Shown: positions 21,750-31,984 of the stretch, in pieces
Position numbering within the stretch: the first letter of the stretch is position 1
Layout: each line of letters opens with the position of its first letter
Assembly: GCA_037783545.1 (NCBI GenBank)
Contig: JBBELK010000481.1
Coordinates: 1,860,001 to 1,924,000 of the forward strand
Direction of reading: 5' to 3'
Length of the DNA stretch: 64,000 nucleotides
Origin: Henricia sp. BOLD:AAB3569
Lineage: Eukaryota > Echinodermata > Asteroidea > Spinulosida > Echinasteridae
Translations under genes and position numbers: made by a program
The notes under the pieces: generated by a model
What the model saw: only the letters and a program-made list of their open reading frames with translations
Told to the model about the DNA's origin: nothing
The model's database searches: none

Positions 21750-23240
21750 TTTGACTTGGCTGAACTTTGGCCTTTAATTGACCCAGGAAGGAAGGGTCAG
21801 ATGAAAATGACTATATAAAGCAAATTGTAGCCCAGGATCTGATCTATAATGTCTGCTAAATATGAAGACCTTGGGTCATGTGGTTTTATAGAGGGAAACA
21901 TTTTACGAAATGCATATTTTGCTATTTTTTATGACAAATCTACTTTTTTGCCATTTTTAAATACTTATAATTACGTAACCATTGACGTCATGGTGATGTT
22001 CTACATGGTGGTGGAAGTTTGTGATGGGGCCCATGCCTGTACCTAGTTTTATAAAGATCAAACGTAGTTTAATAGCTAATATTGCTTCATAAATACAAAA
22101 TAAATACAAACAATGTGATTTTTGAATTGGCTGAACTTTGACCTTCAATTGACCCAGGAAGGAAGGGTCATATGAAAATGAATACGCAAAGCAAATTGTA
22201 GCCCAGGATCTGATCTATAATGTCTGCTAATTATGAAGACCCTGGGTCATGTGGTTTTATAGAGGGAAACATTTTACGAAATGCATTTTTGGCAAATTTT
22301 TATGACGAAAATCCACTTTTTGGCCAATTTTAAATAATTATAATTACGTAATCATTGACGTCATGGTGATGTTCTACATGGTGGTGGAAGTTTGTGATGG
22401 GGCCCATGCCTGTACTTAGTTTTATGAAAATCAAGCGTACTTTAATAGCTAAAATTGCTTTATAAGTACACAAAAACACAACAAATGTGAATTTTAAAAT
22501 GGCTGAACTTTGACCTTCGATTGACCCAGGAAGGACGGGTCAGATGAAAATGCCTACACAAAGAACATTGTAGTCCATGATCTGATCTATAACGTCTGCT
22601 AAATATGAAGACCCTGGGCCATGTGGTTTTATAGAGGGAAACATTTTACGAAATGCATTTGGGGTCATTTTCATGAAGAAAATCCACTTTTTTGCCATTT
22701 TTAAATTATCATAATTACGTAATAAGTTATGTCATGGTGATGTTCTACATGGTGGTGGACGTTTGTGATGGGGCCCATGCCTGTACCTAGTTTTATGAAA
22801 ATCAAGCATGGTTGAATAGCTAATATTGCTTCATAAGTACAAACAAATACAAAAAATGTGATTTTTTAATTGGCTGAACTTTGACCTTCGATTGACCCAG
22901 GAAGGAAGGGTCAGATGAAAATGCCTACACTAAGAACATTGTAGGCTAGGATCTGATCTATATGTCTGTCAAATATGAAGACCCTGCGTCACGCGGTTTT
23001 GGCAAGGGAATCATTTTAAAATATGCATATTTTGGTCATTTTCGGCTTTTTAGGCATTTTTAAACTATTGTAATGACGTCACTGATGACGTCACAATGAA
23101 GCCATTCTTAGGTGCACACCTCCTATACTATGTCTATGATGTGACCAAGTTTGGTTAAGATCAATGTTTGGGAACAACCTTAAAAAGCGCCGACAACGCC
23201 TATGCGCTTTGTCTATGGGAAAAAAATCAGAAGAAGAAAT
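21750..23240 (+). repeat. 372-bp tandem array, four units (D2)
   Basis: Four units with 371-372-bp spacing; TTGACGTCATGGTGATGTTC recurs in the first two and a decayed form (AAGTTATGTCATGG) is in the third. It ends with GACGTCACTGATGACGTCAC and the GCACACC block. Confidence 0.85.
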
Positions 23241-23352
23241 AAACGGAAAAAAAAAATTCAAAACGAAAACAAAGGCTTTTTCGCCGCAAAGCGAAAAAGC
23301 CAAAAATCAAAACGAAAACAAAGGCTTTTTCGCCGCAAAGCGAAAAAGCCAA
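23241..23352. repeat. Tandem GGCTTTTTCG hairpins
   Basis: Two identical 28-base hairpins, GGCTTTTTCGCC/GGCGAAAAAGCC-type (about 23274-23301 and about 23323-23350), each preceded by AAACGAAAACAAA. A variant with TCCTAAACG in the loop is at about 19312-19338. They lie in the A-rich tail after a 372-bp array. Confidence 0.8.
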
Positions 23353-23739
23353 ATATGACCAATGAATATGATATGGTATAATCAAAATCTCCACACCCAT
23401 GGGAAAAATGGGGGCTGGTCAAAAAAAGGTGGTCTGGAGTACGTGACACTCCTTTAACGTTGCTTGTTTATTTTACCATCGGATGTTTTTTTGTTTTGTT
23501 GGCAATAATTTGTGCTTTGCGGTTCAATTGAAAAACCCAGATAAAAATCCACATTACGTTTCTGTTGTTCATGTTTTTCATGAAAAACCGCACCCTACAC
23601 CGCATCCGCTTCAAGACACATATGCAGCACGATATGTGGCAGAGGGTATCCCCCTACCATTGTTCCCCCATTGTGTCTCAAACATCCAAGGAATTTCCAA
23701 CGAATTCCTTTCAGTTTTTAGGGGGCATTGGTGCGTTAA

Positions 23740-23962
23740 CAAATGGGAAGGGGCGGTCGGTTTGGCGTACGGGTTCTTTCCTCGCCTTTCACCTCTGGCG
23801 TCCCGGGTTCGAATCCGGGGCGTGTATGTGGATTGGGTTTGCAGTCCCTACTTGACCGCGTGGGTTTTCCCCTGGGGCATTTCTCTGGGGGTTTTCCTCC
23901 CACTTCTAAAACTGCAACTCCTTCTTCGTCATCTCAAGTTGATAATATAGTATAGTTAAAGC
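23740..23962 (+). repeat. tRNA-derived SINE, family C, copy 1
   Basis: It has a B box in CCCGGGTTCGAATCCGGGG (about 23801-23819), then GTGGATTGGGTTTGCAGTCC and GGTTTTCCTCCCACTTCTAA. Related copies are at 35613-35860 and 49850-50685 (interrupted). The frames through it (23483-23950 and others) reflect repeats, not genes. Confidence 0.8.
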
Positions 23963-24023
23963 TAAAAACCGTATAGTTGATGGCATAAAGGGCCTTAGTT
24001 GCCGAAGATGCCATAAAATATAT

Positions 24024-24045
24024 ACAACAACAACAACAACAAATG
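24024..24045. repeat. (ACA)n microsatellite
   Basis: A short run of about six ACA units, just after the SINE tail. Confidence 0.8.
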
Positions 24046-24161
24046 GGAAGAGTGTGTTGAGGTATAGGGGCGTTAGGGGGGAAGTCCCTTTGCCACATAT
24101 CGTGCTGGGTATATCAAGACAACACGTAGGCCAGGTACATACTGCACAGTTCAGTATAGTT

Positions 24162-24266
24162 GCATCCTCTTGCAACAGTGCCCCTATATAACGCACTCCA
24201 TAACTCCTGCGTACAGTGTACGTCGCTTTGCAGAGTGGAAATTCCCTGAGATCTCAGGATGGTATA
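24162..24266 (+). mobile_element. CCATCCTC-ended MITE (family M2), internally deleted
   Basis: It starts CATCCTCTTGCAACAGTGCC and ends GTGGAAATTCCC...ATCTCAGGATGG. Longer copies at 38070-39097 and 46675-47263 have about 480 additional internal bases, so this is a deletion derivative. Short terminal repeats CCATCCT/AGGATGG are visible. Confidence 0.7.
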
Positions 24267-24606
24267 GTTGTTGCAATGTGATTAGGAATCCACCTAAACT
24301 ATGTACTAACGCCCTCTATCGCTCGATTCTTAATTCCGGTACCCAATTTATAAATATGTCATGGACGCTTGTGTTCTGTGCATGCAAGTTTTCAGTTCCG
24401 TTGCAACCAAATTGGGAATTTTTATACTTTTACTCACAATGCACTCATTAGTCTTGTTATTTTTTTCTCTAAAGTTTGACTCGTGTTTTACATATTATAA
24501 AGTTAAAGGGTAACTGTGTGTCATTTGGGAGAAACAAATTGTGGTGTAACTTTGAGTAGACTGGCAACAAGTCTAGCAAATCATGGCGGTCAGACAAAAA
24601 TACGAG

Positions 24607-24955
24607 TTATTATTATTACTTTCTGGTATTCATACCAAGGATTCCTCAATAGTGCCCATTGCACTGTCACTCGTAAGCGTGAGGAAACCAAGAAGTAGAA
24701 TTAAAAATGGCCAGAGACACCAGGGAATCCCCTTGCTCTTCACGAAAGAATGCTCTGGGATCTTTAGGGTGCGTTACCATTACCTAACACACTGGACCAA
24801 CGGCTTTACATCCCTTCCGAAGGATGGAGTAAGTGTGGTTGAGTGCCTTGCCCAAGGGCACAGGTACCGCAGCCGGATTCGAACCCGCAACCCCAAGTTT
24901 TCACCCATGATTGCGAGTCACTGGCCCTAACCACTCGGCCACGGTACGTGTAAAT
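24607..24955 (-). repeat. SINE family A, near full length
   Basis: On the minus strand a tRNA-like head (ACCGTGGCCGAGTGGTTAGG, then GCGGGTTCGAATCCGGC) is followed by GGGCAAGGCACTCAACC and a tail ending in ATAATAATAAT. The head has an extra arm, as in tRNA-Ser or tRNA-Leu. The truncated relative is at 2140-2432. Confidence 0.8.
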
Positions 24956-25220
24956 TATGGTCGGGTTTACTGGACCTTCAAATATCTAGAATGTTGTCGG
25001 GATTCTATTAATTTAGGGATTCATACGTAAAAACAACTAATGTGGAAGATAAACTGAAAATTATGTCTTGAAAGCACGAACAATCACGCCTGTGAACACG
25101 TCAACAAACTTACAAATACCACAACTAAATTGCGATTCCTAGTTACGGCGTAACAAATTTGTAAATTTGGAGATTCCTAATTGCGTTGCAACATATAGTC
25201 GCTTAGTTATCATCAATATG
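24956..25220. other. Intergenic, nothing recognised
   Basis: AT-rich DNA without tandem or inverted structure that I can see. Confidence 0.4.
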
Positions 25221-25221
25221 T

Positions 25222-25695
25222 CTTTAGGCCGGCTCCAGGCTCCGGCTTCATGCGGCTCCGACTCCAACCGCCTCCGGCTTCACTTCAGTGAAGCCATGGA
25301 GATGGTGAAGCCAAACCAAAAACCGTTTGGAACACTAGTCGGGCCTAGTAGGCCTACCACTCTTTTTCACCGGCTTTTTAAAAAGCGCTAGCAGACGAGT
25401 TTTGTCGGCGGCAAAGTTTAGCAAACCTGCAAAAGTTCACAAAGTTTTTGTTGCTGTCACGTGATTTTCCAGTTCATGACGTCACGAAGCCGGCTGAAAT
25501 CACCTCTTTAGTTGACTTCGTTTTGGAGCCTCATTTGGGCCAAAACGAAGCCTCAAAATGAAGCCTGAGGCCGAGCCGAAGTTTGGTATGCGGCTTCAAG
25601 ATGGCGGAATGGAGACGGAGCCGGAGACGGAGACGAAGCCGAGATTTGGAAAAAGGCCATAAGCACTGGGTGCGGCTACGACCTCTACAATTGAA
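25222..25695. repeat. GGCTCCGGCTTC-rich inverted repeat element
   Basis: The left part (25225-25300) repeats CGGCTCC/GGCTTC words and the right part (25555-25650) repeats the complements GGAGCCG/GAAGCCG/GGAGACGG. The whole can fold as an imperfect hairpin. GC content is well above its neighbours. It contains TGACGTCA at about 25478. Confidence 0.6.
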
Positions 25696-26042
25696 GCCAC
25701 CGTCCACCATTGTACTCCCCAAATACAATGCCTTGCCTAGACTGGTCATACTGTCTTCACTTGTTCATATGTGTTAAGTGGAATCCAAGCGATCGCATGG
25801 ACCGGGGAGTAATCTAGGTCAAGCATTGTTCGTGGGGTACAATGGCGGCCGGCGCATGGCTTCAATTCTCGTATAACCAACTGCTATTGCATACTTCATC
25901 CAGTGATTATAGATCGATGGTACCAGCGCCCAGTTTGGGCGGTGGGAACGAGCGAAGCTGCACCTCGAGGGGAGTGGCTTAGTTTAACTGGTGCATGAGG
26001 GCGCTATGCAGTATTTACGGCTCTGCCTGTTATGCTTTAAAC
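25696..26042. other. Intergenic, nothing recognised
   Basis: No open frame, repeat or RNA gene that I can support. CpG frequency is moderate. Confidence 0.4.
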
Positions 26043-26607
26043 TTAAAGGGCGGTATTTTTATCAATGAAATCTGTGCTATGGAACTAGTCCATTAATTTA
26101 CAATCGTAAAAACCCCACTTGGAAGTTGTTTAGGAGGTTAAAATCAAGGTTTTTGATTTTTATGCTAATATGAATTTACATACGCATGAGCAAAGTGGTG
26201 ATGTCACATTAGGAAAACACAGGAAAATCTTATTAAACTGTGCACAAAAGTTTCCACAATTTTCTCCAACTTGCTGAAACTTCTGTAACCCATGACGTTT
26301 TAGGTTTGTTTTACATGTTGCCTGTTGGAAACCATGAAAAAACTAAGGCTGGAAACTGCAGCATTTTTCCACAATTCGAGTTTTATGTTTTTTCTTTGCA
26401 TTTCTGCTGTGTGTTCCTAAAGTGACATGCCCCAAACAGCGCCCTCTTTCTGTGAGTTTATGTGAAGAAATTTTCAAAGTTGAGAAATGCCACTTTTTAT
26501 TCATGGGGCATCAAAATGAACAGTAGTATTGTCTTTCTAGACAAGTAATCCTTCATATGCAGCAAAAACTGTGCATAAAGTTATTGAGCATTTTAGGGGC
26601 CCTTTAA
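26043..26607 (+). mobile_element. Kolobok/T2-like MITE K1, complete
   Basis: TTAAAGGGC at the left and GGGGCCCTTTAA at the right delimit the copy, with TTAA at each end. The interior follows other K1 copies (ATCAATGAAATCTGTGCTAT, AAGTTGTTTAGGAGGTTAAA). It has no coding capacity. Confidence 0.85.
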
Positions 26608-26905
26608 ATGGTGTTTTTATCAATGAAATCTGTGCTATGGATGGAACTAGTCCATTAATTTACAATCATAAAAACCTTACTTGGAAGTTGTTTGGGGGGT
26701 TAAAAAACGAGGGTTTTTATTTTTATGCTAATGAAAATTTACATATGCATGAGCAAAGTGGTGATGTCACATTAGGGAAACACAGGAAAATCTCATTCAA
26801 CTGTGCACAAAAGTTTCCACTATTTTCTCCAACTTGCTGAAACTTTTGTAACCCATGACGATTTATGTTTGTTTTACACGTTGCCTGTTGCAAACCATGA
26901 AAAGC
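26604..26905 (+). mobile_element. Kolobok/T2-like MITE K1, 3'-truncated, head to tail with the previous copy
   Basis: It begins at the TTAA (26604-26607) that ends the previous copy and follows the K1 body up to about 26900, where the tRNA-like array starts. The two copies share a single TTAA, suggesting insertion into the TTAA of an existing element. Confidence 0.8.
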
Positions 26906-27645
26906 TCGGCTGGCGGAGCATCTGCCCGGTGTGTCAGAGGTATTGGGGAAACCTAAGGGAGTATACCACTGTGCCTCATATATCAGCTGGTAGAGCATCT
27001 GCCCAGTGTGTCAGAGGTCTACCACTGTGCCTCATAGCTCAGCTAGAGCACCCGCCCAGTGTGTCGCAGGTGTTGGGGAAAACCCGAGGGAGTATACCAC
27101 TGTGTCTCATAGCTCAGCTGGTAGAGCATCTGCCCAGTGTGTCGGAGGTCTTGGGGAAAACCCGAGGGAGTATACCACTGTGCCTCATAGCTCGGCTGGT
27201 AGAGCACATTCCCAGTGTGTCAGAGGTCTTGGGGAAAACCCGAGGGTATACCACTGTGCCCTTGTAGCTTAACTGGTAGAGCATCTGCCTGGTGTGTCAG
27301 AGGTCTTGGGGGGATCGGAAAACCTAAGGGAGTATACCACAGTGCCTCATATATCAGCTGGTAGATCATGTGCCTGGTGTGTCAGAGGTCTTGGGGAAAA
27401 CCTGAGGGAGTATACCACTGTGCCTCATAGCTCAGCTAGTAGAGCATGTGCCTGATGTGTCAGAGGTCCTGGGGAAAACCTGAGGGAGTATACCACTGTG
27501 CCTCATAGCTCAGCTAGTAGAGCACCTGCCCAGTGTGTCGGAGGTCTTGGGGGAAACCTGAGGGAGTATACCACTGTACTTAATAGCTCAGCTGGTAGAG
27601 CATCTGCCTGGTGTGTCAGAGGTTCGAATCCCGATGAGTACTGTA
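26906..27645 (+). repeat. Tandem array of tRNA-like units, about nine copies
   Basis: The unit is about 78 bp: CACTGTGCCTCATAGCTCAG, then CTGGTAGAGCATCTGCC and GGGGAAAACCYGAGGGAGTA. Each unit has an A-box-like TAGCTCAGCTGGTAGAGCA. Only the last (27580-27640) has a clean B box, GGTTCGAATCCC, followed by a closing acceptor-like strand. Others have GTCTTGGGGAAAACC there. This is a tandemly amplified tRNA-derived repeat rather than a set of working tRNA genes. Confidence 0.8.
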
Positions 27646-27808
27646 CGATATTTTTCCTCTCATCCAGAGTTTAGATTATTCATTTCATTGGTGATTCGGC
27701 TCGTAAAAAATAAAACAAAAATTTACGAGTCAAATGGCACTCGATACCCAAAACCATGGACATAAAATATATATTTATTAGAAAGCTGAACAAATATTTA
27801 AACGAACT

Positions 27809-28157
27809 TTAAAGGCCATTGTATCAGTTGCAATGACCCATTTTTGTTTTTCATGAGTTGACAAGAAAAACCTTACTCAAAGTGTTGATAGCAATGGTAA
27901 CAAACACCACATGAATTTATTTCCGTCCAAAATGGTATTTCATGCTGGAAATTGACAACCGAAGGTGGTTTTCTAAAAAATGTCCTGTGCACGGGAATTA
28001 TTTTTACCTTACACTTGTACACAAAATCCATATATAAATTTTCAAGGTTTTCTGAAAATTTCTTCAGGCTAGTTTACCAACATTCTTCCTTATGTTACAC
28101 TCTTATTCCACGAATCTGTAAACAGTTTTATCTTGCAAATGATACATAGGCCTTTAA
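27809..28157. mobile_element. Kolobok/T2-like MITE, family K2
   Basis: Bounded by TTAAAGGCC (left) and GGCCTTTAA (right), with terminal similarity TGTATCA/TGATACA. A relative on the other strand, 47675-48330, carries an extra nested MITE. The body includes CATGAGTTGACAAG, also seen at about 2530. It is non-coding. Confidence 0.8.
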
Positions 28158-28838
28158 AGTCAATATTTAGCTCTTTCGTCTAAAGGCGTATGGTCAATCA
28201 ACTTTGGTTGTCAAACTTTAGGCGGAGAAGTGTCAAAAAGCTTGTTGCCCGTAGCAACAGTAACTAGGCGTGGTCAAACATAGTCACACATCACCGCGTC
28301 AGGACAATAAAAAAAAGTCACACTTTTTCTGTTTTTCTAAAGCCAGTGATTTTACATCCCAGTCGAGAGGCAAGCCGCTTGCTCACAAAATCTCTGAATT
28401 AAGTCTGGCAGGTGCGTCGCCCCTGCGGCCCGCACCCTTTTAATAATTATCATAATTTGACCTACATTTTACCGCCTGGAAGTGTGACGTTACACGGCCT
28501 TGCGTGACGTAATCACTTTCTCGGTCAGTGCAGTGTCATTTAGAGGACATTAATTTCGGAAGAGAATTTCAGCCACATTTTTGTCATCCTTAATTATCGA
28601 TACTCAATACTCTACTTGTAGAAGTTTGACTCGAGTGACCGATCGATGACGTCACAGGTATAATCAATTTTCAAGACCGATATCGATTACCACCAGCAGC
28701 GACTGACACAGTTACCGCCGAAAAGTTCCGAAATTCGCCGAAGCAGACGATGACGTATCCCGAACGCGAGCTCGACTGGTGACATCCCGCACGCTAATTT
28801 GCGAAAACATCAGTGATTTCGACGGAAGATTTTTCCAG
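28158..28838 (+). promoter_or_regulatory. Likely TLK promoter region and noncoding first exon
   Basis: Inferred, not proven. The stretch 28490-28800 is richer in CpG than its surroundings and holds TGACGTAATC (about 28504), a CRE palindrome TGACGTCA (28647-28654) and another TGACGTA near 28750. A good splice donor, TTTCCAG|GTAATACC, ends a candidate exon at 28838. The next strong acceptor on this strand that leads into coding sequence is at 31984. The transcription start cannot be placed exactly. Confidence 0.45.
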
Positions 28839-29339
28839 GTAATACCTCATTTTAATTTGCTATTTTACTTTTGATATGTGGAGATATATCCTGGGGAAGA
28901 ATACAACAATTTTGGAGAGTGTATAGTCAGAAAATGTGGTTGAATTTTGTTGGGAAAGTGTGAAAGATGTTTACGAGTTTACTTGTGTACTTGTGTAGGA
29001 AAGCGCCATCTTGGATTTATTTTTCCAAGATCGAAAATCCTGAACTTCAAGATTTCCTCCCCCAATTTTTACGAATAAATTCGTGTTTTGTATTCTGATG
29101 TATCCCTTACATTGTAGCATACAGTGTTTGATGTAAATTTCTTTTAATTTGAGAAGGAAAATTTGGGTTAAAATTTATTGCATTGAGAAAGAAATCCATC
29201 CATGCAATGGAACAGCAAAATTGGGAGTTAGCCTGCTACAACAAGTTTGTCATGCAAATGGTCAACTCGTACCCATTCCAACTCGTATGCTAACTCATTC
29301 TTTTACCAACTCGTATCATACACATTTAATAATTTGAAA

Positions 29340-29695
29340 AGAGTTGAGAAGTTGAACCGAAATTTTGGAAAGAATTGAGAAGTTGATCATGGCTTCAGAC
29401 CTGTGCAAAACACATGAGACAGGCTGAAAAATTTCCAACTGTTTCCTCACAAAATCCTAAATTTTTCCCACTCATAATTTTGGGTTTCTCCATCAAATCT
29501 GCACATTCCAACGATAGATGAGTCATTTTAAAGAAAAACATTTATGATCATTCTCAACTCTTAATACTGAAATGTTTTCTTTAAAAGGACTGAAGCGTCG
29601 GTACGGCAGGTGGAGATTCGATAAAAAACCAAGAAATTGTTCAGCCAGTCTCGTGTGTTTTGTACACAAGTTCTGAAGCCATGATCAACTTCTCA
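29340..29695. repeat. Inverted-repeat element ending GAGAAGTTGATCATGG
   Basis: TTGAGAAGTTGATCATGGCT (about 29371-29390) is mirrored by AGCCATGATCAACTTCTCAA (about 29677-29696). The middle contains TTTTTCCCACTCATAATTTT and ATGAGTCATTTTAAA, shared with the repeat at 54850-54946. Confidence 0.6.
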
Positions 29696-30300
29696 ATAGA
29701 CCAATCCAGTAAGCTCCGCCCATTTAGAAATTGCCTAGCAACATAAAACACATGCGAGGCACGTGTGCAGTAGAGTCGCGTGGCCGTGCCGTGCGTCAGC
29801 GTCCGCGACCTGGTCAGCGCGTATTGAAACACGCACACACACACAGAAACTGCACGCTCGAAAGCAAAATGTGCACTTAAGTATCCGGTTGTGTGCGTGC
29901 ACGTACATCACGCCTGCAATACGCGTAACACGCGCGATCAAACAAAAACATCTTGACACACATCTAGAACGCAGTGAATGCACAACATAGCAAAATGACA
30001 AGCTAATTTTGGTTAGTTTTTCTCGTTTACACAAAAACACATTTATGAAGGGATTAAAAGTAGGTTAGGATAGTCTTATACAATCTGTTTTAAACTGGCT
30101 AGGGTCCTCTGCGCTGATAAGAATGATGTTTATGGTGTTTTTGCTTCATTCGTGCTGCATTTGCCATACATGTACATGTAGCTCTGTGCACAAAATTGAG
30201 GACTCGGTAACCATAATGGAGATCCACGTTTTGGTTACCTGAACCTGAGGCTGTGATTGGTCAATTCCAAAATGGGCGGAGCTTACTGGATCGGTCTATT
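29695..30300. mobile_element. MITE with AATAGACC...CTCCGCCCATTT ends (family M3)
   Basis: The left end, AATAGACCAATCCAGTAAGC, is complementary to the right end, which closes at 30300 with GGTCTATT. The terminal repeats are about 30 bp (one mismatch) and the element is 606 bp. A partial relative of the inner part lies at 40117-40550. The interior is CpG-rich with ACGCGC words and has no protein. Confidence 0.85.
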
Positions 30301-30493
30301 CTTTATGATGCAGTAACACAATAAACAATAATATGTAAACAATGGTTGTGTAGGTTTTGAAATGTTGACACACATAAACAGAACCAAGCTTAGTTACAGC
30401 ATATTCTTAATCTTAGTCACAGCTTATTCAAAGCTTGTCTGTTTATTCACAACTTTAGCTATGGTACGTCAAACCTAGAAATTTTAGAATGCC

Positions 30494-30985
30494 TATTTCT
30501 TCTTAAAATGCGTGCTACTCACTCTATTTATCATCCTGCTGGATTCCTTACTTGTCTGTTGTATCTCGGTAGTCAACCACGAAGAAGGGCGCACTGCCCT
30601 TGTCTGGTTCCCAGACCTAAAGATTCCAATAATTCGGTCGCCGCGACTAACTAGACAGTTTACCATTACCAACTCAACTCGAACCAACTTGACTGCTGTG
30701 TGTACTCAATGCACAACGAGTTGGTAAATAGTTGAGTTGGCACAATGGTCGAGTTGGTTCAACGGCAAATTGGGATACGGGAACCAGTCTAATTTTTAAC
30801 ACGCGCCAGTGCACTCGACTGGGCGGACTTGGTGCATAAGGAACGTGCAAAGCAGATCATCCCAAGATTTGGTCGAGATCGGACGTTTTGTGCGAAATTT
30901 TTTATTTTGCTTTTTCTTCGTGGTTGACTACTGAATCCAGCAGGACGATAAATAGAGTGAGTAGCACGCATTTTAAGAAGAAATA
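30494..30985. mobile_element. MITE with long inverted repeats (TATTTCTTCTTAAAATGCGT)
   Basis: The left arm 30494-30545 (ending CATCCTGCTGGATTC) is repeated as its complement at about 30932-30985. TA flanks both ends. The inner GTAGTCAACCACGAAG/CTTCGTGGTTGACTAC also pairs. It is about 490 bp and has no coding capacity. Confidence 0.8.
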
Positions 30986-31201
30986 GGGGAAAGATTACCA
31001 TGCAAGGGCACCCTCTGAGACCCCATGCGCTTAACCTATAGGACAACTTTCAAAAATTATAAGTTTTTCCTCAGTAAATTAATGACACGTTTCCCTTCTA
31101 ATTTTGCATTTTTATAACCAAACTAACATTTTTACATGGTTTATACATGTATGTCAAAACAAGGAAAATCCTGGGTGTCCATGCATGGTAATGTACCCGA
31201 C

Positions 31202-31577
31202 TTAAAGGAAGGGACAACACTTGCAAAGGGTTGCCTAACTCTGTACACTTCATGTAAGTCGCCATCTTTTGCAGTTCGGTGCTCGGACTTGAGAGGGCGC
31301 GAGTCAAGACACAACAGGTATTTACATACTTCACGGCGTATGGGAGTCAGGAAACAAGGCATCAATCTTGACGTCATCCATGCAATCGTTGCATAGTTGA
31401 CGTCATCATCCCTTTTAAAATTTAAAATTTCAAATATGGCGCAGCACAGTGTTGCATTAGTCGCAGAGTTTATCATCAAAATTAATTGGTTTGCCGACGT
31501 TGAAAACAAGATTTATGCACCGGGCAATACATCGGTAATATTTTTGATTAAATTAAAGTGTTTGTCCCTTCCTTTAA
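31202..31577. mobile_element. Kolobok/T2-like MITE, family K3
   Basis: The ends read TTAAAGGAAGGGACAACAC and GTGTTTGTCCCTTCCTTTAA, with TTAA at both sides. TTAAAGGAA matches the TTAAAGGRR end described for T2/Kolobok MITEs. The minus-strand frame at 31141-31509 lies across it and is not considered a gene. Confidence 0.85.
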
Positions 31578-31589
31578 TAACCATCGAAA

Positions 31590-31740
31590 CGTGTTAAAAT
31601 TTTAAAAGAATTAATTTTAGGAGTAAAAAACATTCAACAATTTCCTTGAAAATACTTTTTCTGCCCTGTTCCATAGACTTACCGGTATACAAACTGCGTC
31701 ACTCTCAGTGGTGACCAGTGAACGGAATTCATACCAAAGG
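31590..31740. repeat. Half-copy of the GAATTCCGTTCACTGGTC element
   Basis: AACATTCAACAATTTCCTTG through CAGTGAACGGAATTC matches the element at 63548-63742 in reverse orientation. Only one terminal repeat is clear here. Confidence 0.6.
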
Positions 31741-31750
31741 ATACTTACAT

Positions 31751-31891
31751 GTAAAGGCACAGGCTCGTCGGCAATGCGCGCGCCCCAAATTCGTGCCACG
31801 AAATACGCAGCTCAATAGCAAAAGCATGGAGCTGTGTATTTCGTGGCACGAATTTGGCGCGCGCACATCGGTGACGAGCCTGTGCCTTTAC
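31751..31891. mobile_element. Hairpin MITE AAAGGCACAGGCTCGTC (family K4), copy 1
   Basis: Nearly one perfect hairpin of about 140 bp: AAAGGCACAGGCTCGTC... is mirrored by ...GACGAGCCTGTGCCTTT, with ATTCGTGCCACGAAATACGC within. The flanks here read GTAA and TTAC rather than TTAA. Three other copies lie in TLK introns. Confidence 0.85.
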
Positions 31892-31984
31892 CCAACCGCT
31901 TTTTAATAAAATTTAACCTTTTATCACATTTCACATTTTATCAAATTTTACTTTCAGTAATTTTACTTTTTAATTTTTTTTCAG

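Larger units (their letters stand above)
19889..23240 (+). repeat. 3-kb duplicated block, copy D2
   Basis: Direct duplicate of 12341-15290, about 7.5 kb downstream. Differences include a short insertion near its start (AACTCTG at about 19901), two more satellite units with one 18-bp variant (GATGTTGTACACG), and four rather than three 372-bp units (21756, 22127, 22499 and 22870). The shared order of parts means the block was copied as a unit. Confidence 0.85.
28839..31984 (+). other. Proposed 5' UTR intron of TLK
   Basis: If the donor at 28839 and the acceptor TTTTTTTTCAG ending at 31984 are used, a 3146-bp intron results. It is filled with inverted-repeat elements (29340-29695, 29695-30300, 30494-30985, 31202-31577, 31751-31891). 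The part at 28840-29340 shows nothing else. Confidence 0.4.

Noticed and set aside
23483..23950. 155-codon frame
   Set aside because: Its second half is a SINE with a B box; the peptide is a translation of a repeat.
29735..30040. Cys-rich 101-codon frame
   Set aside because: It lies wholly inside MITE M3 and a partial copy elsewhere (40117-40550) does not keep the frame.
31141..31509. 122-codon minus-strand frame
   Set aside because: It lies over the K3 MITE (31202-31577) and has no recognisable domain.
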